Assembly (NCBI RefSeq): GCF_018362975.1
Contig: NZ_CP074371.1
Location: 2,976,001 to 3,040,000, forward strand
Origin: Nocardia tengchongensis
GTDB taxonomy: Bacteria; Actinomycetota; Actinomycetes; Mycobacteriales; Mycobacteriaceae
Direction: 5' to 3'
Length of the DNA: 64,000 nucleotides
This document shows, piece after piece, positions 33,169 to 41,614 of this stretch; position 1 is the first letter of the stretch; every line of letters begins with the position of its first letter. Under the pieces are notes generated by a model that saw only the letters and a list, made by a program, of their open reading frames with translations, was not told where the DNA came from and searched no databases. The translations under genes were made by a program, and so were the position numbers.

Positions 33169-34545
33169 TCACGCCGATCCGTTCTCCGTCGCCGTGATCC
33201 GCCCGGATTCGATGGCGGCGAGCAGGGTTGCGTAGTCGGTGTCGGTCTGGTCGGCGTAGGTCAGCGCGAATTCGCCGATGGCGTTGTCGAAGACGTCGTT
33301 GCCGCCCAGATACGCCGCGATGGCCGTCCGGTCCCCGGACCGGGCGTGCCCGCGGGCCAGCGTGTGCCCGCACAGTCCCGCGTACTCACGCAGCTGGGCG
33401 GCGGACATGTCGTCGATGACCAAGGAGCCCTTCATGTCTCGCAGCTGCCGCCAGTAGTAGAACAGTCCGTCGGGGCCGGTCGCCCAGCCCAGGAAGATGT
33501 CCCCGGCGGACTGGGTGAGCCGCTGCCCGTGCACGACGCGATGGCCTTGATGCTCGAACTGGCTGTCGCTCAGATGTGTTGCCAGAACCGAGTGCTCGGC
33601 TTGCTTGACCTGCAGGAACAGGGGGTCGCCGGTGTTGCGGCCGGTCAGCAGCGCGATGAAGCATCGGGTGCCGACACTGCCCACGCCGACCACCTTCATG
33701 GCGATGTCGCGCAGTTCGTAGCGGTCCAGCAGCACCCGCCGATCCTCGGGGAGGGTGTCGCGATAGTCCGACAGCACTGAAATCAGCTGTGTGTGCAGCT
33801 CTTTCGGAATCGGGCGAAGCAGCGGCGGATCGGCTTTGATGCGCGGCGCGCCGTCGGGCCCGGCCTCGGTGAGCTTCTCGAGCGCCTGCAGGCTGGTGCG
33901 GGACCGCGCCCGGTTGATCACCTTCTCGGTCTGTTTGCGATCCCGCGGCCGCATCAGTGCGGCCACCTCCTCGGCGTCGACCATCTCGTACCAGACGTCG
34001 GTCTCGCCCAGGCCGGCCAGCCGGACCATGGTCTCGCGATAGGCCCGCGCCGCCGCTACCGCGGCCTCGCGGGCTTCCGCGTCGTCGCTCCCATTGGCGC
34101 GTGCCGCCACCGCCACGCTGGCGGCCAGCCGTTTCACGTCCCATTCGAACGGACCGGGCAGCGTCTCGTCGAAGTCGTTGACGTCGAACACGAGCGACCG
34201 CTCCGGAGAGGCGAACAGCCCGAAGTTCGACAGGTGCGCGTCGCCGCACAGCTGGACGTGCAGGCCGGTGTTGGGCGCGTCCGCCAGGTCGGACGCCATG
34301 ATCGCGGGCGCGCCGCGAAAGAACGGGAAGCGTCCGGCGGCCATCCGCTGGTATCGGATCGCCACCAGTTCGGGCACCCGGGTGGTGGCCTGCCGCTCCA
34401 GTACCGCGATCGGATCCGGCCGGTCCGCCGTGGCTTTCCATTCGCCCAGCGACCGCCGCGGCACCCGTTTACGCACCGCCCGCCCGGCTTCCGCCGCCGA
34501 AGTGTCTCCGGCGCCCGCTGTTGACTCCGTCTCCGATGTCGACAT
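33169..34545 (-). CDS. DUF2252-domain protein
   Basis: Protein of 458 aa of the DUF2252 family, which has a kinase-like appearance but no established activity. Typical blocks are YQRMAAGRFPFFRGAPAIMASDLA, LCGDAHLSNFGLFASPERSLVFDVNDFDETLPGPFEWDVKRLAASV, and VVGVGSVGTRCFIALLTG. The HLSNFG plus DVNDFDE pair resembles the catalytic and metal-binding loops of aminoglycoside-phosphotransferase-like folds. ATG 34545 overlaps no other gene; no strong ribosome site is visible. Cytoplasmic. It is divergent from the GH1 gene. Confidence 0.8.
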   Translation of the reverse strand: MSTSETESTAGAGDTSAAEAGRAVRKRVPRRSLGEWKATADRPDPIAVLERQATTRVPELVAIRYQRMAAGRFPFFRGAPAIMASDLADAPNTGLHVQLCGDAHLSNFGLFASPERSLVFDVNDFDETLPGPFEWDVKRLAASVAVAARANGSDDAEAREAAVAAARAYRETMVRLAGLGETDVWYEMVDAEEVAALMRPRDRKQTEKVINRARSRTSLQALEKLTEAGPDGAPRIKADPPLLRPIPKELHTQLISVLSDYRDTLPEDRRVLLDRYELRDIAMKVVGVGSVGTRCFIALLTGRNTGDPLFLQVKQAEHSVLATHLSDSQFEHQGHRVVHGQRLTQSAGDIFLGWATGPDGLFYYWRQLRDMKGSLVIDDMSAAQLREYAGLCGHTLARGHARSGDRTAIAAYLGGNDVFDNAIGEFALTYADQTDTDYATLLAAIESGRITATENGSA

Positions 34546-34673
34546 GCGCTGACTCTATCCCCGATCGTGCCAAACCACTATCGACCTGGCACTGGCTCGA
34601 AACAATTCGCAGCTATCCAGGAGTAAGTAGCCGCATTCACTCATTGCGAGTACTGGTCCTTGGGGAAGTGCTG

Positions 34674-35981
34674 ATGCGCACTCGATTTCGCTGTCTCGTC
34701 GCGGCAGGGCTCGTCGCGGCCGCTGCCCTGCTCCTGGTGCCCGGTGCCGCCGGCACCGCACCGGAAACACGCACCGGCGTGCTGGGCGAGGATTTCCTGT
34801 GGGGTGTGGCGGCCTCCGGATTCCAATCCGAAGGCCAGTCACCTGACAGCAATTGGACCCGCTATATCGAAGCCAATCCCGGCTGGGATCGCCTCGGCGA
34901 TTCCGTCGATTTCCGTTCCCGGTTCCGATCCGATATCGCCGCGGCCAAGAATCTGGGCGTCCGGGTATTTCGGATCGGCGTGGAATGGGCGCGCCTGGAA
35001 CCACAACCGGGAGTGTGGGATCCGGCGGCCTTCGCCCTCTACGACGATGTGGTTGCCGCGATCGTGGCGGCCGGCATGCGCCCGATGCTGACCCTGGACC
35101 ACTGGGTGTATCCGGGCTGGGCGGCGGACCGCGGCGGTTGGGGCAATCCCGGCATGGTGTCGGACTGGCTCACCAATATGCGCAAGGTCGTCGACCATTT
35201 CGCTGCCCGAAACCCCATCTGGGTGACCATCAACGAGCCGGTCGCCTACATCATGTACGAGATCCGCCAGAACGGCACCGACGCCGATCAGATGCTGGAC
35301 CGAGTAGCGCAGGCGCACAACAGCATCTACGACTACATCCACCAGGTCCAGCCGAACGCCCTGGTCACCAGCAACGTCGGCTACGTCGCCGGCGCGGAGT
35401 CTCGAGTCAACGGCCCCCTGATGGACCGCATAGCCGACAAACTCGATTTCATCGGCATCGACTACTACTTCGCCTACGAACCCCCCGACCCAGCCGCCGC
35501 GACCACCCCCGCCCCGTCGGGAATGTGGGATCTCCCCGTCCGCCCCGAAGGCATCTACTTTGCCCTCCAACACTATTCACAACGATTCCCTGGCATCCCG
35601 CTTTGGATAGTCGAGAACGGTATCCCGACCGAGAACGGCGCGCCCCGCCCCGACGCCTACACCCGCTCGGAGCACCTGCGAGACACCGTCTATTGGCTGC
35701 AGCGCGCAAAATCCGACGGCATGAACCTCATCGGCTACAACTACTGGAGCCTCACCGACAACTACGAATGGAGCTCCTACACACCTCGATTCGGCCTCTA
35801 CACCGTCAACGTCCGCACCGACCCAACCCTGACCCGCATCCCCACCGATGCCGTCGCAACCTACCGCGACATCATCGCCCACAACGGCCTCCTCGCCGGC
35901 TACCTCCCGTCCCGCCCACCGGCGGACTGCCGCTTGATCGACCCACCCGCCAGCTGCACCGCCCCGGTCACCGCGCCCTGA
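34674..35981 (+). CDS. Secreted family 1 glycoside hydrolase
   Basis: GH1 beta-glycosidase, 435 aa, with a signal peptide (residues 1-27, MRTRFRC then LVAAAALLLVPGAAGTA). DFLWGVAASGFQSEG is the family N-terminal motif. Glu188 in TINEP is the acid/base and Glu314 in IVENG the nucleophile, so the enzyme should be active. The sugar-binding YNYWSLTDNYEW near the C-terminus is intact. ATG 34674 has GGGGAAG upstream. Export is unusual compared with the mainly cytoplasmic bacterial GH1 enzymes. The substrate could be a beta-glucoside or beta-galactoside. No transporter gene is adjacent. Confidence 0.85.
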   Translation: MRTRFRCLVAAGLVAAAALLLVPGAAGTAPETRTGVLGEDFLWGVAASGFQSEGQSPDSNWTRYIEANPGWDRLGDSVDFRSRFRSDIAAAKNLGVRVFRIGVEWARLEPQPGVWDPAAFALYDDVVAAIVAAGMRPMLTLDHWVYPGWAADRGGWGNPGMVSDWLTNMRKVVDHFAARNPIWVTINEPVAYIMYEIRQNGTDADQMLDRVAQAHNSIYDYIHQVQPNALVTSNVGYVAGAESRVNGPLMDRIADKLDFIGIDYYFAYEPPDPAAATTPAPSGMWDLPVRPEGIYFALQHYSQRFPGIPLWIVENGIPTENGAPRPDAYTRSEHLRDTVYWLQRAKSDGMNLIGYNYWSLTDNYEWSSYTPRFGLYTVNVRTDPTLTRIPTDAVATYRDIIAHNGLLAGYLPSRPPADCRLIDPPASCTAPVTAP

Positions 35982-36121
35982 GCCTGAAATCGCGGTTCGC
36001 GGGCGGAAATCGCGGCCCCCAAAAGCGTGGGCATGCGAGGGGCCGTCGATCGGTGAACAGTGCTATTCGCAAACGATCACCGTGCTCCCGTGAGCTTTTC
36101 CGAATCGAGAACAGCCGCAAT

Positions 36122-36939
36122 ATGCGTACCCGCACCTCAGCTCGAAACCTCGCCGCGGCCGGTCTCACCGCCGCAGCCTCCGCCCTGACCGTCCTCAGCG
36201 CCGGTACCGCCGCCCACGCCGATATCGTCGGCACCGGAATGACGGTGCAGGGCAGCAACTTCCAGGTCGGCCAGACCTACAACGTCGTGGTCCCGATCTC
36301 CGGCTGCTACAGCCCCGGCCTGTCGGACACTTCCGGCGGCGTGACCATCCGCTCCGCCTGGGCCGTCACGTCGAGCATGCCCGCCGGTACCCCGTGCAGC
36401 GGTACGACGTCCACCACGACCATCCACTGGACCCCGCTGACCCCCGGCACCCACGTCCTGGGCTTGGGCTACGGCAACACCAACCCGAACCTCCCGCCCT
36501 ACACCGACCAAGGCACCGCCACCGTCGAGGTCGGCGGCACCGCGAGCACGGACCCCAAGTCGTGCGGCGACGCAGCCGCCAAGCTCTGCACCACGGTGCA
36601 CGGCACCCCCCAGGTGGGCTGCGAACTGTCCGTGACCATCTCGAACATCCCCGCCTCGGTGGCTTCCTCGGCTCGTCCATCCTCCAGAGCCTGAGCGCCG
36701 GAGCCCCCACCCGCAACGCGTGGGTCTCCGACAACGGAACCGCCGCCGGCGCCACAACAATCAACGGCAGCTCCATCACCACCAAGTGGACCCCCACCAC
36801 AACCGGCTCCCACCACCTGACCGGCCAATACGACACCGGCGCCCAGCCCGGCTTCCTCAGCGACGCGGTGATCTTCCCCGGCAATGCCGGCGAAATGTGG
36901 ATGCAGGTAGCCGCCTCCGGCGCCCAGCCCTGCGCCTGA
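36122..36939 (+). pseudogene. Exported two-module hypothetical protein, frameshifted
   Basis: Exported protein with a signal peptide (MRTRTSARNLAAAGLTAAASALTV, cleavage near AHA). As written it stops at 36694 (190 aa). A missing base near 36654 restores LGGFLGSSILQSLSAGAPTRNAWVSDNG through the stop at 36939, giving 272 aa. Two similar modules then appear, each with a strand ending TTIHWTPLTPGTHVLGLGY or ITTKWTPTTTGSHHLTGQY, suggesting duplicated Ig-like domains. Cys pairs occur in both. The function is unknown. A rho-independent terminator follows. Confidence 0.65.
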
Positions 36940-36956
36940 CCCACCCCACCCGAACC

Positions 36957-36996
36957 GCCCCGCCCCCGAGTGAAGCTTGGGGGTGGGGCTGTTTTT
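36957..36996 (+). terminator. Rho-independent terminator after the exported protein gene
   Basis: An 11-bp stem (36957-36967 with 36979-36989, one G-T pair) with an 11-base loop, followed by TGTTTTT. It begins 18 bases after the stop codon at 36939. Its position supports the frame-restored end rather than the early stop. Confidence 0.8.
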
Positions 36997-37064
36997 CGCG
37001 TTCACGGCAAACCCAAACCCTCCCTGGCCATATCGGAAGGCGAGCACCTTCGGCGAGCCAAAAG

Positions 37065-37077
37065 CTAGCAGCGCTAG
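37065..37077. promoter_or_regulatory. Palindrome CTAGC-N3-GCTAG, first copy
   Basis: CTAGC (37065-37069), AGC, GCTAG (37073-37077). It lies about 70 bases before the DUF1772 start and is related to the copy at 37114, with centres 50 bases apart (about five helical turns). Confidence 0.5.
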
Positions 37078-37113
37078 ACATGCTAGCGGATGAGTGCTAC
37101 CGTTGCTTCAGGT

Positions 37114-37128
37114 TCTAGCGATGCTAGA
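37114..37128. promoter_or_regulatory. Palindrome TCTAGC-N3-GCTAGA, second copy
   Basis: TCTAGC-GAT-GCTAGA, 20 bases before the ATG at 37148. With the copy at 37065 and an additional GCTAGC near 37082 it forms an operator-like array, probably for a repressor encoded elsewhere; no regulator gene is adjacent. Confidence 0.55.
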
Positions 37129-37147
37129 TTTGGAAGGGAAGCCGGAA

Positions 37148-37624
37148 ATGCTGATCGTTACCGGGCAGATCGTTGCCACCGTCGCTGTGCTCGCGAATGC
37201 TGTCGTTTATGGCACCGATGTTTGTGGGGCTGTGATCATGCGGTCCGTGTATCGCAAGCTCGACGATGCGACCGTGACCATCAGTGCGGGGTGGGGGCAC
37301 TACTACGGCGATAAGCGGATGCCGGTTGTCGGGGCGGGTGGTGTGGTCACCGCGGTGCTGACGTTGGTGATCGCGCTGGTGGCCGGGCAGATCGGTGCCG
37401 CGGTCGCGGCGGGGATCGCGGTGGCGGCACTGCTCACCTGGCTTGCCTTCTATGTCCGGGTTGCCAAGCCGATCAACACCCAGCAGACCGCCGCCGCGCA
37501 GAGCGGCATCATTCCGGCCAATGCCCGTGCGCTGCAGGACAAGTGGGACAGCATTCTGAAGTACCGGGTCGCCCTGCAGTTCATCGCCATCGCCGGACTG
37601 TGCGCCACCCTGATCCTGTTCTGA
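37148..37624 (+). CDS. DUF1772-like membrane protein
   Basis: Four-helix membrane protein of 158 aa. MLIVTGQIVATVAVLANAVVYGTDVCGAVIMRSVYRKLDD and VVGAGGVVTAVLTLVIALVAGQIGAAVAAGIAVAALLTWLAF are typical of the DUF1772/anthrone-oxygenase-like group, as is the end DKWDSILKYRVALQFIA. ATG 37148 has GGAAGGGAAG upstream. It is followed 43 bases later by a PPOX-type gene, and both are preceded by CTAGC palindromes, so this is probably a small regulated operon. Biochemical role unknown. Confidence 0.75.
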   Translation: MLIVTGQIVATVAVLANAVVYGTDVCGAVIMRSVYRKLDDATVTISAGWGHYYGDKRMPVVGAGGVVTAVLTLVIALVAGQIGAAVAAGIAVAALLTWLAFYVRVAKPINTQQTAAAQSGIIPANARALQDKWDSILKYRVALQFIAIAGLCATLILF

Positions 37625-37667
37625 CCTCGAGCCACCTGATTTCGAATTTCACTGAGGAGTAATCGCC

Positions 37668-38066
37668 ATGACCTTCACCATCAACGAGCAGAAGTTCCTC
37701 GCCGAGGCCGGGATCGGTCGGCTGGCCACGGTGTCGCCCGACGGCGTCGTGCAGAACAACCCGACCACCTATCGGGTGAACGCCGACGGCACCATCGACA
37801 TCGGGGGCATGCGGATGCGTGCCAGTCGCAAGTTCCGCAATGTCGAGGCGGGCAGCCGGGTGTCGTTCGTCGTCGACCAACAGGTTTCGTTGGAGCCGTA
37901 CGTGATTCGCGGTATCGAGGTACGCGGTACGGCCGAGGCGCTCGACGACGAGGAACCGCCGTTCCCGCCGCAGGAGCGCGCGGTCATCCGAATCCACCCC
38001 GAACGCATTATCTCCTGGGGTATCGACGGCGGATCCTTCGACTTCGCCAGCCGCGCCGCCGAATAG
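37668..38066 (+). CDS. PPOX-class F420-dependent enzyme family protein
   Basis: Split-barrel flavin/F420-binding protein, 132 aa. EQKFLAEAGIGRLATVSPDGVVQNNPTTYRVNADGTIDIGG is the family N-terminal block, and RVSFVVDQ plus GIEVRGTAEAL complete the barrel. Such proteins (pyridoxamine-phosphate-oxidase-like) reduce or bind substrates with F420H2 or FMN. ATG 37668 has GAGGAG upstream. It follows the DUF1772 gene at short distance and is probably co-transcribed. The substrate is unknown. Confidence 0.8.
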   Translation: MTFTINEQKFLAEAGIGRLATVSPDGVVQNNPTTYRVNADGTIDIGGMRMRASRKFRNVEAGSRVSFVVDQQVSLEPYVIRGIEVRGTAEALDDEEPPFPPQERAVIRIHPERIISWGIDGGSFDFASRAAE

Positions 38067-38232
38067 TCCCGCAAAGCACAACAACATCTATTGATCATCC
38101 GAGCCGCCGCGCTGACCAGTTTGGTCAGCGCGGCAGCGGCATGTCAGAGCACTCGGCTGGCCACGAGATGCGGTGTTGGAAATGATGGGACCGCAACGAG
38201 TATCGAGATGAAGCTGTAGACAGGATCGACTG

Positions 38233-38742
38233 ATGCCCACGCCCGCAGAACCGCGCACGTCCGATCGCACCGCAGGACGAGCCGGCACCCAGTCGCTTCC
38301 CGGTCCGCAGGTGGTCCGGCGAATCATGAGCCTGTACCCGCCACTGTTGGGCGCCGGCGTCCGCGTCACCCATATCGCGGACGATTGGACCAGTGTGGTC
38401 GCCACGCACCGAATTCGCCGATGGAACCGCAACCCGAACCGGGCAGCCTTCGGCGGCACGTTGTACGCGATGACCGATCCGTTCTTCGGGATCATGGCTC
38501 GTGGTCAGCTCGGAGCCGGGTATCGGGTCTGGACCAGCGGCGCGAGCATCGAGTTCATCGCGCCTGGTCGCGAACTGGTGACGGCCGCCATGTCACTCCC
38601 GCGTGAGGAGGTCGCGGCGATCCGGGCCGCCACCGACGACGGCAGCAAATCGATCACCTCGCACACCGCCGAAGTCGTCTCCAGCGCAGGCGTTCTCGTC
38701 GCGCGGGTCACGCAGCAGCTGTACGTTCGCCGCAGCGATTAG
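38233..38742 (+). CDS. DUF4442-type hotdog-fold protein
   Basis: Protein of 169 aa matching DUF4442 thioesterase-like hotdog proteins. VVATHRIRRWNRNPNRAAFGGTLYAMTDPFFGIMARGQLG resembles the central helix and adjoining strands of that family, with later strands SIEFIAPGRE and TAEVVSSAGVLVARVTQQLYVRR. The N-terminal 25 residues are disordered (Arg/Thr-rich). ATG 38233 has a weak ribosome site. It is convergent with the alpha/beta hydrolase gene, with 5 bases between the stops. An acyl-CoA thioesterase role is possible but unproven. Confidence 0.7.
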   Translation: MPTPAEPRTSDRTAGRAGTQSLPGPQVVRRIMSLYPPLLGAGVRVTHIADDWTSVVATHRIRRWNRNPNRAAFGGTLYAMTDPFFGIMARGQLGAGYRVWTSGASIEFIAPGRELVTAAMSLPREEVAAIRAATDDGSKSITSHTAEVVSSAGVLVARVTQQLYVRRSD

Positions 38743-38747
38743 CAATT

Positions 38748-39611
38748 TCAGAGAGCGAGCATGGCGGAGGCGACTTGGTCGGCATCGGCAGTTCGCAAAG
38801 TGGTGCTCATGCCATCGAGGACGAGCAGCCGAGCCGCCGGGATCTCGGCGGCGAGTGCCTCAGCGTTGCCGACAGGGAAGAACGGGTCGGCACTCCCGTG
38901 CACCACAAGCGTGGGCATATCGAGCTCCCCGAGCCGCTCCCGCCATCGTGGGGCGCAGTCGATCCGGGAGAACACCATCCCAAGCTGATTCGCCTGGTGC
39001 ACTGCGGGATCGTTCGACGGCGTCCGATCCCAGATACGGGCCGCCGTCGCGCGCGCGTCCTCCGGATCGTCACCCCTGGCTTCCGCGCCCTCGGCAGCGA
39101 ACGCCGCGACGGCATCCCGATCGGTCCAGTTCGGCACCGGGGGGGAGAACAGCGCGGCCATGACCGCAGGGTCGTGTTCCGGTAGGTCCGCATCCGCCGG
39201 ACCCGGCGCTACCGGCCGAGTGCCGACGAGCGTCAGCGCGGAGAACTTCTCCGGGTGGTCCAGCGCGGCAACCTGAGCGACCATCCCGCCAACACCGACC
39301 CCACCGAGATGAGCGGTCCTCGCCCCGAGCATCTCGACCAGCGCGGCCGCGTCCGCCGCGAGATCGCGCAGGCCGTAACCCGGATTCTGCGGATCGAGGG
39401 TCGTCGACGCGCCGGAGTCCCGCAGGTCGTACCGAACCACCCGCCGCCCATTCGCCGCGAGCCCCTCGCACAGAGCGTCGGGCCACGACAACATCGTTGT
39501 CCCACCGACCAACAGGATCAGTGGATGGTCCGCGCGTCCGAAGCTCTCGATGCCGAGCTCCACACCATTCGCCTGCACCACAGTCACGTCATCTCGAACC
39601 GGTCGCACCAT
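38748..39611 (-). CDS. Alpha/beta hydrolase-fold protein lacking nucleophile and catalytic His
   Basis: Member of the RdmC-like alpha/beta hydrolase group, 287 aa from ATG 39611 (GAGAGGAG upstream). The fold is clear: PLILLVGGTTMLSWPDALCEGLAANGRRVVRYDLRDSG, then PTLVVHGSADPFFPV with the expected Asp. The nucleophile elbow, however, reads GVGVG (104-108) with Gly106 where Ser belongs. The C-terminal GMGH motif is replaced by GMSTT, so the catalytic His is also absent. Two of three triad residues are lost while the frame is intact. It may be a non-enzymatic binder, or may use other chemistry. Confidence 0.75.
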   Translation of the reverse strand: MVRPVRDDVTVVQANGVELGIESFGRADHPLILLVGGTTMLSWPDALCEGLAANGRRVVRYDLRDSGASTTLDPQNPGYGLRDLAADAAALVEMLGARTAHLGGVGVGGMVAQVAALDHPEKFSALTLVGTRPVAPGPADADLPEHDPAVMAALFSPPVPNWTDRDAVAAFAAEGAEARGDDPEDARATAARIWDRTPSNDPAVHQANQLGMVFSRIDCAPRWRERLGELDMPTLVVHGSADPFFPVGNAEALAAEIPAARLLVLDGMSTTLRTADADQVASAMLAL

Positions 39612-39710
39612 GCCCGGACTCCTCTCTGTCGGTATGCCCAGAGGTATCGACGACGCATTCACCGGAAAGTCATCGGTGCCGTTGCGCCAGCGGCATGTCG
39701 GCGTGAGCGT

Positions 39711-40922
39711 CTACGGAACCAGGATCATTTCTGGATGCAGCAAGGCTGCCGGAGCTGTCGCGAGATCCCCGTATCGACCGAGTGTCGTGTCGAAGAAGGC
39801 GCGCAGGTAGACGCGCTGCAGATCGAGCGAGTTCCGCGGGTCGATGGTGCCGACCAGCTTGGCGGCGAAATCGGCGGGCACGATGCCCGTGGCGCCCAGG
39901 GCGGGAACGATCAGCTGGTTGTCGCAGAACGAGAGGTGCTGCGAGCCGGCGAGGCGGAATTCCAGTTTCGGCCCGCGGTCGGCGGCCCAGAACTGTTGCC
40001 AGGTGGGGTCCTGGGTTCGTTCGCGATCGTTGCTGCCGATCAGGGCAAAGGGGCGGTCCAATCCGTCGGTGACGACCGAACCCAAAAGGGAGCCATCGAG
40101 ATCCACCCCGGCGGCGACGCGTCGATCGTCGTGCATCACCTGGGCCGCGGTGGCGCCGCCGAGCGAATGCCCGAACATCGCGATCTTCGACAGGTCGAGT
40201 ATCGCGGCGAGATTCGCGGGCAGTGGATGCCCGTCGGGGTCGGCGCCGGTGCTGAGGTCGGTGAGCCGGTCGAGGACGAATCGGGTGTCGGCCACGCGGA
40301 CCTGCAGCGCCTTTTCCGCCTCCGCCTTGATCTGGCCGGCATCCGCGGTCTGCGGCAGCAGGCTCTTTTCGAGCCGTCCGCCGGGGAATTCGGTCACCCG
40401 CGATTCGTAGGTGTGGCTCATGGCGACCACCACGAATCCGTGGCCGGCGAGATCCTCGGCCTGCGCGGTACTCGCCTCCCGCGGCAGGCCCATGCCGGGG
40501 GAGAACAGCACGATCGGCCGCCGCCCACCGGTCCTTTCGGCGGCCGCATCGACCCGACCGTGGCTGGGCGCCAACGTCCACGACCCCGTGGCCGACGGGC
40601 CGATCTCGGCCAAGCCCGCCGCGTAGGCCTGGGCGACCGGTTCGGAAATCCAGGGCCGCACCGGCATTGCCGTCCGATCGGCGGCGGGGTACCAGATGCT
40701 GACCATCAACTCGCGTGCACGAGTCGGGACATACGGGTCCTGACGAGACGGATCGACCAGATGCAGATCAACCACGCCGATCGCATCGGCGCCGGTCGGC
40801 TCGGGCAGGGCAACGACCACTGATCCCTGTTGCGAGGGCGCCGACTCGGACCGGGCAACGCCGTTCACCGCGACCGAGGCGAGCAGCAGAATCAGTAGAT
40901 ACCGAAATATTCTGCCCAACAA
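39711..40922 (-). CDS. Exported alpha/beta hydrolase, PAF-acetylhydrolase-like
   Basis: Secreted or membrane-anchored serine hydrolase, 403 aa, starting at TTG 40922 with GGGGA about 6 bases upstream. Residues 1-24 form a signal/anchor (RYLLILLLASVAVNGVARS). The domain resembles platelet-activating-factor acetylhydrolase-like and dienelactone-type enzymes: ELMVSIWYPA near the N-terminus, IVLFSPGMGLPREASTAQAEDLAGHGFVVVAMSHTYES and the nucleophile motif FGHSLGGATA. QHLSFCDNQ near residue 345 probably supplies the catalytic His. It probably cleaves lipid or polymer esters outside the cytoplasm. Confidence 0.8.
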   Translation of the reverse strand: MLGRIFRYLLILLLASVAVNGVARSESAPSQQGSVVVALPEPTGADAIGVVDLHLVDPSRQDPYVPTRARELMVSIWYPAADRTAMPVRPWISEPVAQAYAAGLAEIGPSATGSWTLAPSHGRVDAAAERTGGRRPIVLFSPGMGLPREASTAQAEDLAGHGFVVVAMSHTYESRVTEFPGGRLEKSLLPQTADAGQIKAEAEKALQVRVADTRFVLDRLTDLSTGADPDGHPLPANLAAILDLSKIAMFGHSLGGATAAQVMHDDRRVAAGVDLDGSLLGSVVTDGLDRPFALIGSNDRERTQDPTWQQFWAADRGPKLEFRLAGSQHLSFCDNQLIVPALGATGIVPADFAAKLVGTIDPRNSLDLQRVYLRAFFDTTLGRYGDLATAPAALLHPEMILVP

Positions 40923-40980
40923 GCCAATTCCCCAGGTCCGGACGGTACTTGCCTTCGACCGGCTCAGCCTAGCTCAACCC

Positions 40981-41538
40981 CTACGGAGTCGAGCCTGCCT
41001 CGCGTGGGGTCAATCGAATGATCGGGATGGTCCGGCCCGCCCGGCTCGCTTCCCGGCGATACGGGATGTAAGCCGGGAAAACGTGATCAGCGATGGTCCA
41101 GAGCCGTTGGCGCTCGGTGGCGTCGTCGATCACGGTCGCCCGCATGGGTGCTCCACCGAAGACGACATCGGGATTGGCCAGCAGGTTGTAGTACCAAGCG
41201 GGGTTGGTCGCCGCGCCCGCGTTGGACGCCGCGATGACGGCGTCATCGCCATCCATGAAGTAGATGATGGCGTTGCGCCGCCGCGCTCCGGTTCGGGCTC
41301 CCTCGGTCTCCAGCACTGCGGTCGGGAAGACCAGCGTCGCCGATAGGCGGCCGCGCGTGAGCCGCAGCAGCACCGGATCGAGCTTCCATGCGATGTGACG
41401 AGAGATGAATCGCGGCAGTCTGCCGACGGCAACGGCTGCGTAGGCGCGGACGAACCACCTCGGCCGACCCGTCGCATCGACTGGCTTCGCCCGCAATCTC
41501 ACCGGCTTCTGCTGCTTGTCCCCACGATCGGCCTTCAT
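40981..41538 (-). CDS. Deazaflavin-dependent nitroreductase family protein (DUF385)
   Basis: F420-binding split-barrel protein of the Ddn/DUF385 family, 185 aa. LVFPTAVLETEGARTGARRRNAIIYFMDGDDAVIAASNAGAATNPAWYYNLLANPDV is the family core; the Thr/Gly/Arg loop and NPAWYYNL contact the deazaflavin. The N-terminal extension before residue 60 is basic and may be membrane-associated, as in mycobacterial members. ATG 41538 has GGGGG upstream. It is separated from the upstream methyltransferase gene by the hairpin at 41555-41593. F420-dependent reduction of quinones or nitro compounds is the usual proposal for the family. Confidence 0.8.
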   Translation of the reverse strand: MKADRGDKQQKPVRLRAKPVDATGRPRWFVRAYAAVAVGRLPRFISRHIAWKLDPVLLRLTRGRLSATLVFPTAVLETEGARTGARRRNAIIYFMDGDDAVIAASNAGAATNPAWYYNLLANPDVVFGGAPMRATVIDDATERQRLWTIADHVFPAYIPYRREASRAGRTIPIIRLTPREAGSTP

Positions 41539-41554
41539 GTCGTACCCCCAGGTC

Positions 41555-41593
41555 CGAGAACGGCCTACTACAATGAATAGTAGGCCGTTCTCG
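41555..41593 (-). terminator. Long perfect hairpin after the methyltransferase gene
   Basis: Perfect 16-bp stem (CGAGAACGGCCTACTA with TAGTAGGCCGTTCTCG) and the loop CAATGAA, 22 bases past the methyltransferase stop and 17 bases before the DUF385 ATG. It could also lie in the 5' leader of the DUF385 mRNA and influence translation. Confidence 0.7.
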
Positions 41594-41614
41594 TTGGTGT
41601 GCAAGGGTTTGCGA

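Noticed and set aside
39255..40823. Long plus-strand ORF (522 codons) over two hydrolase genes
   Set aside because: Spans two minus-strand genes with recognisable folds and has no coherent protein character.
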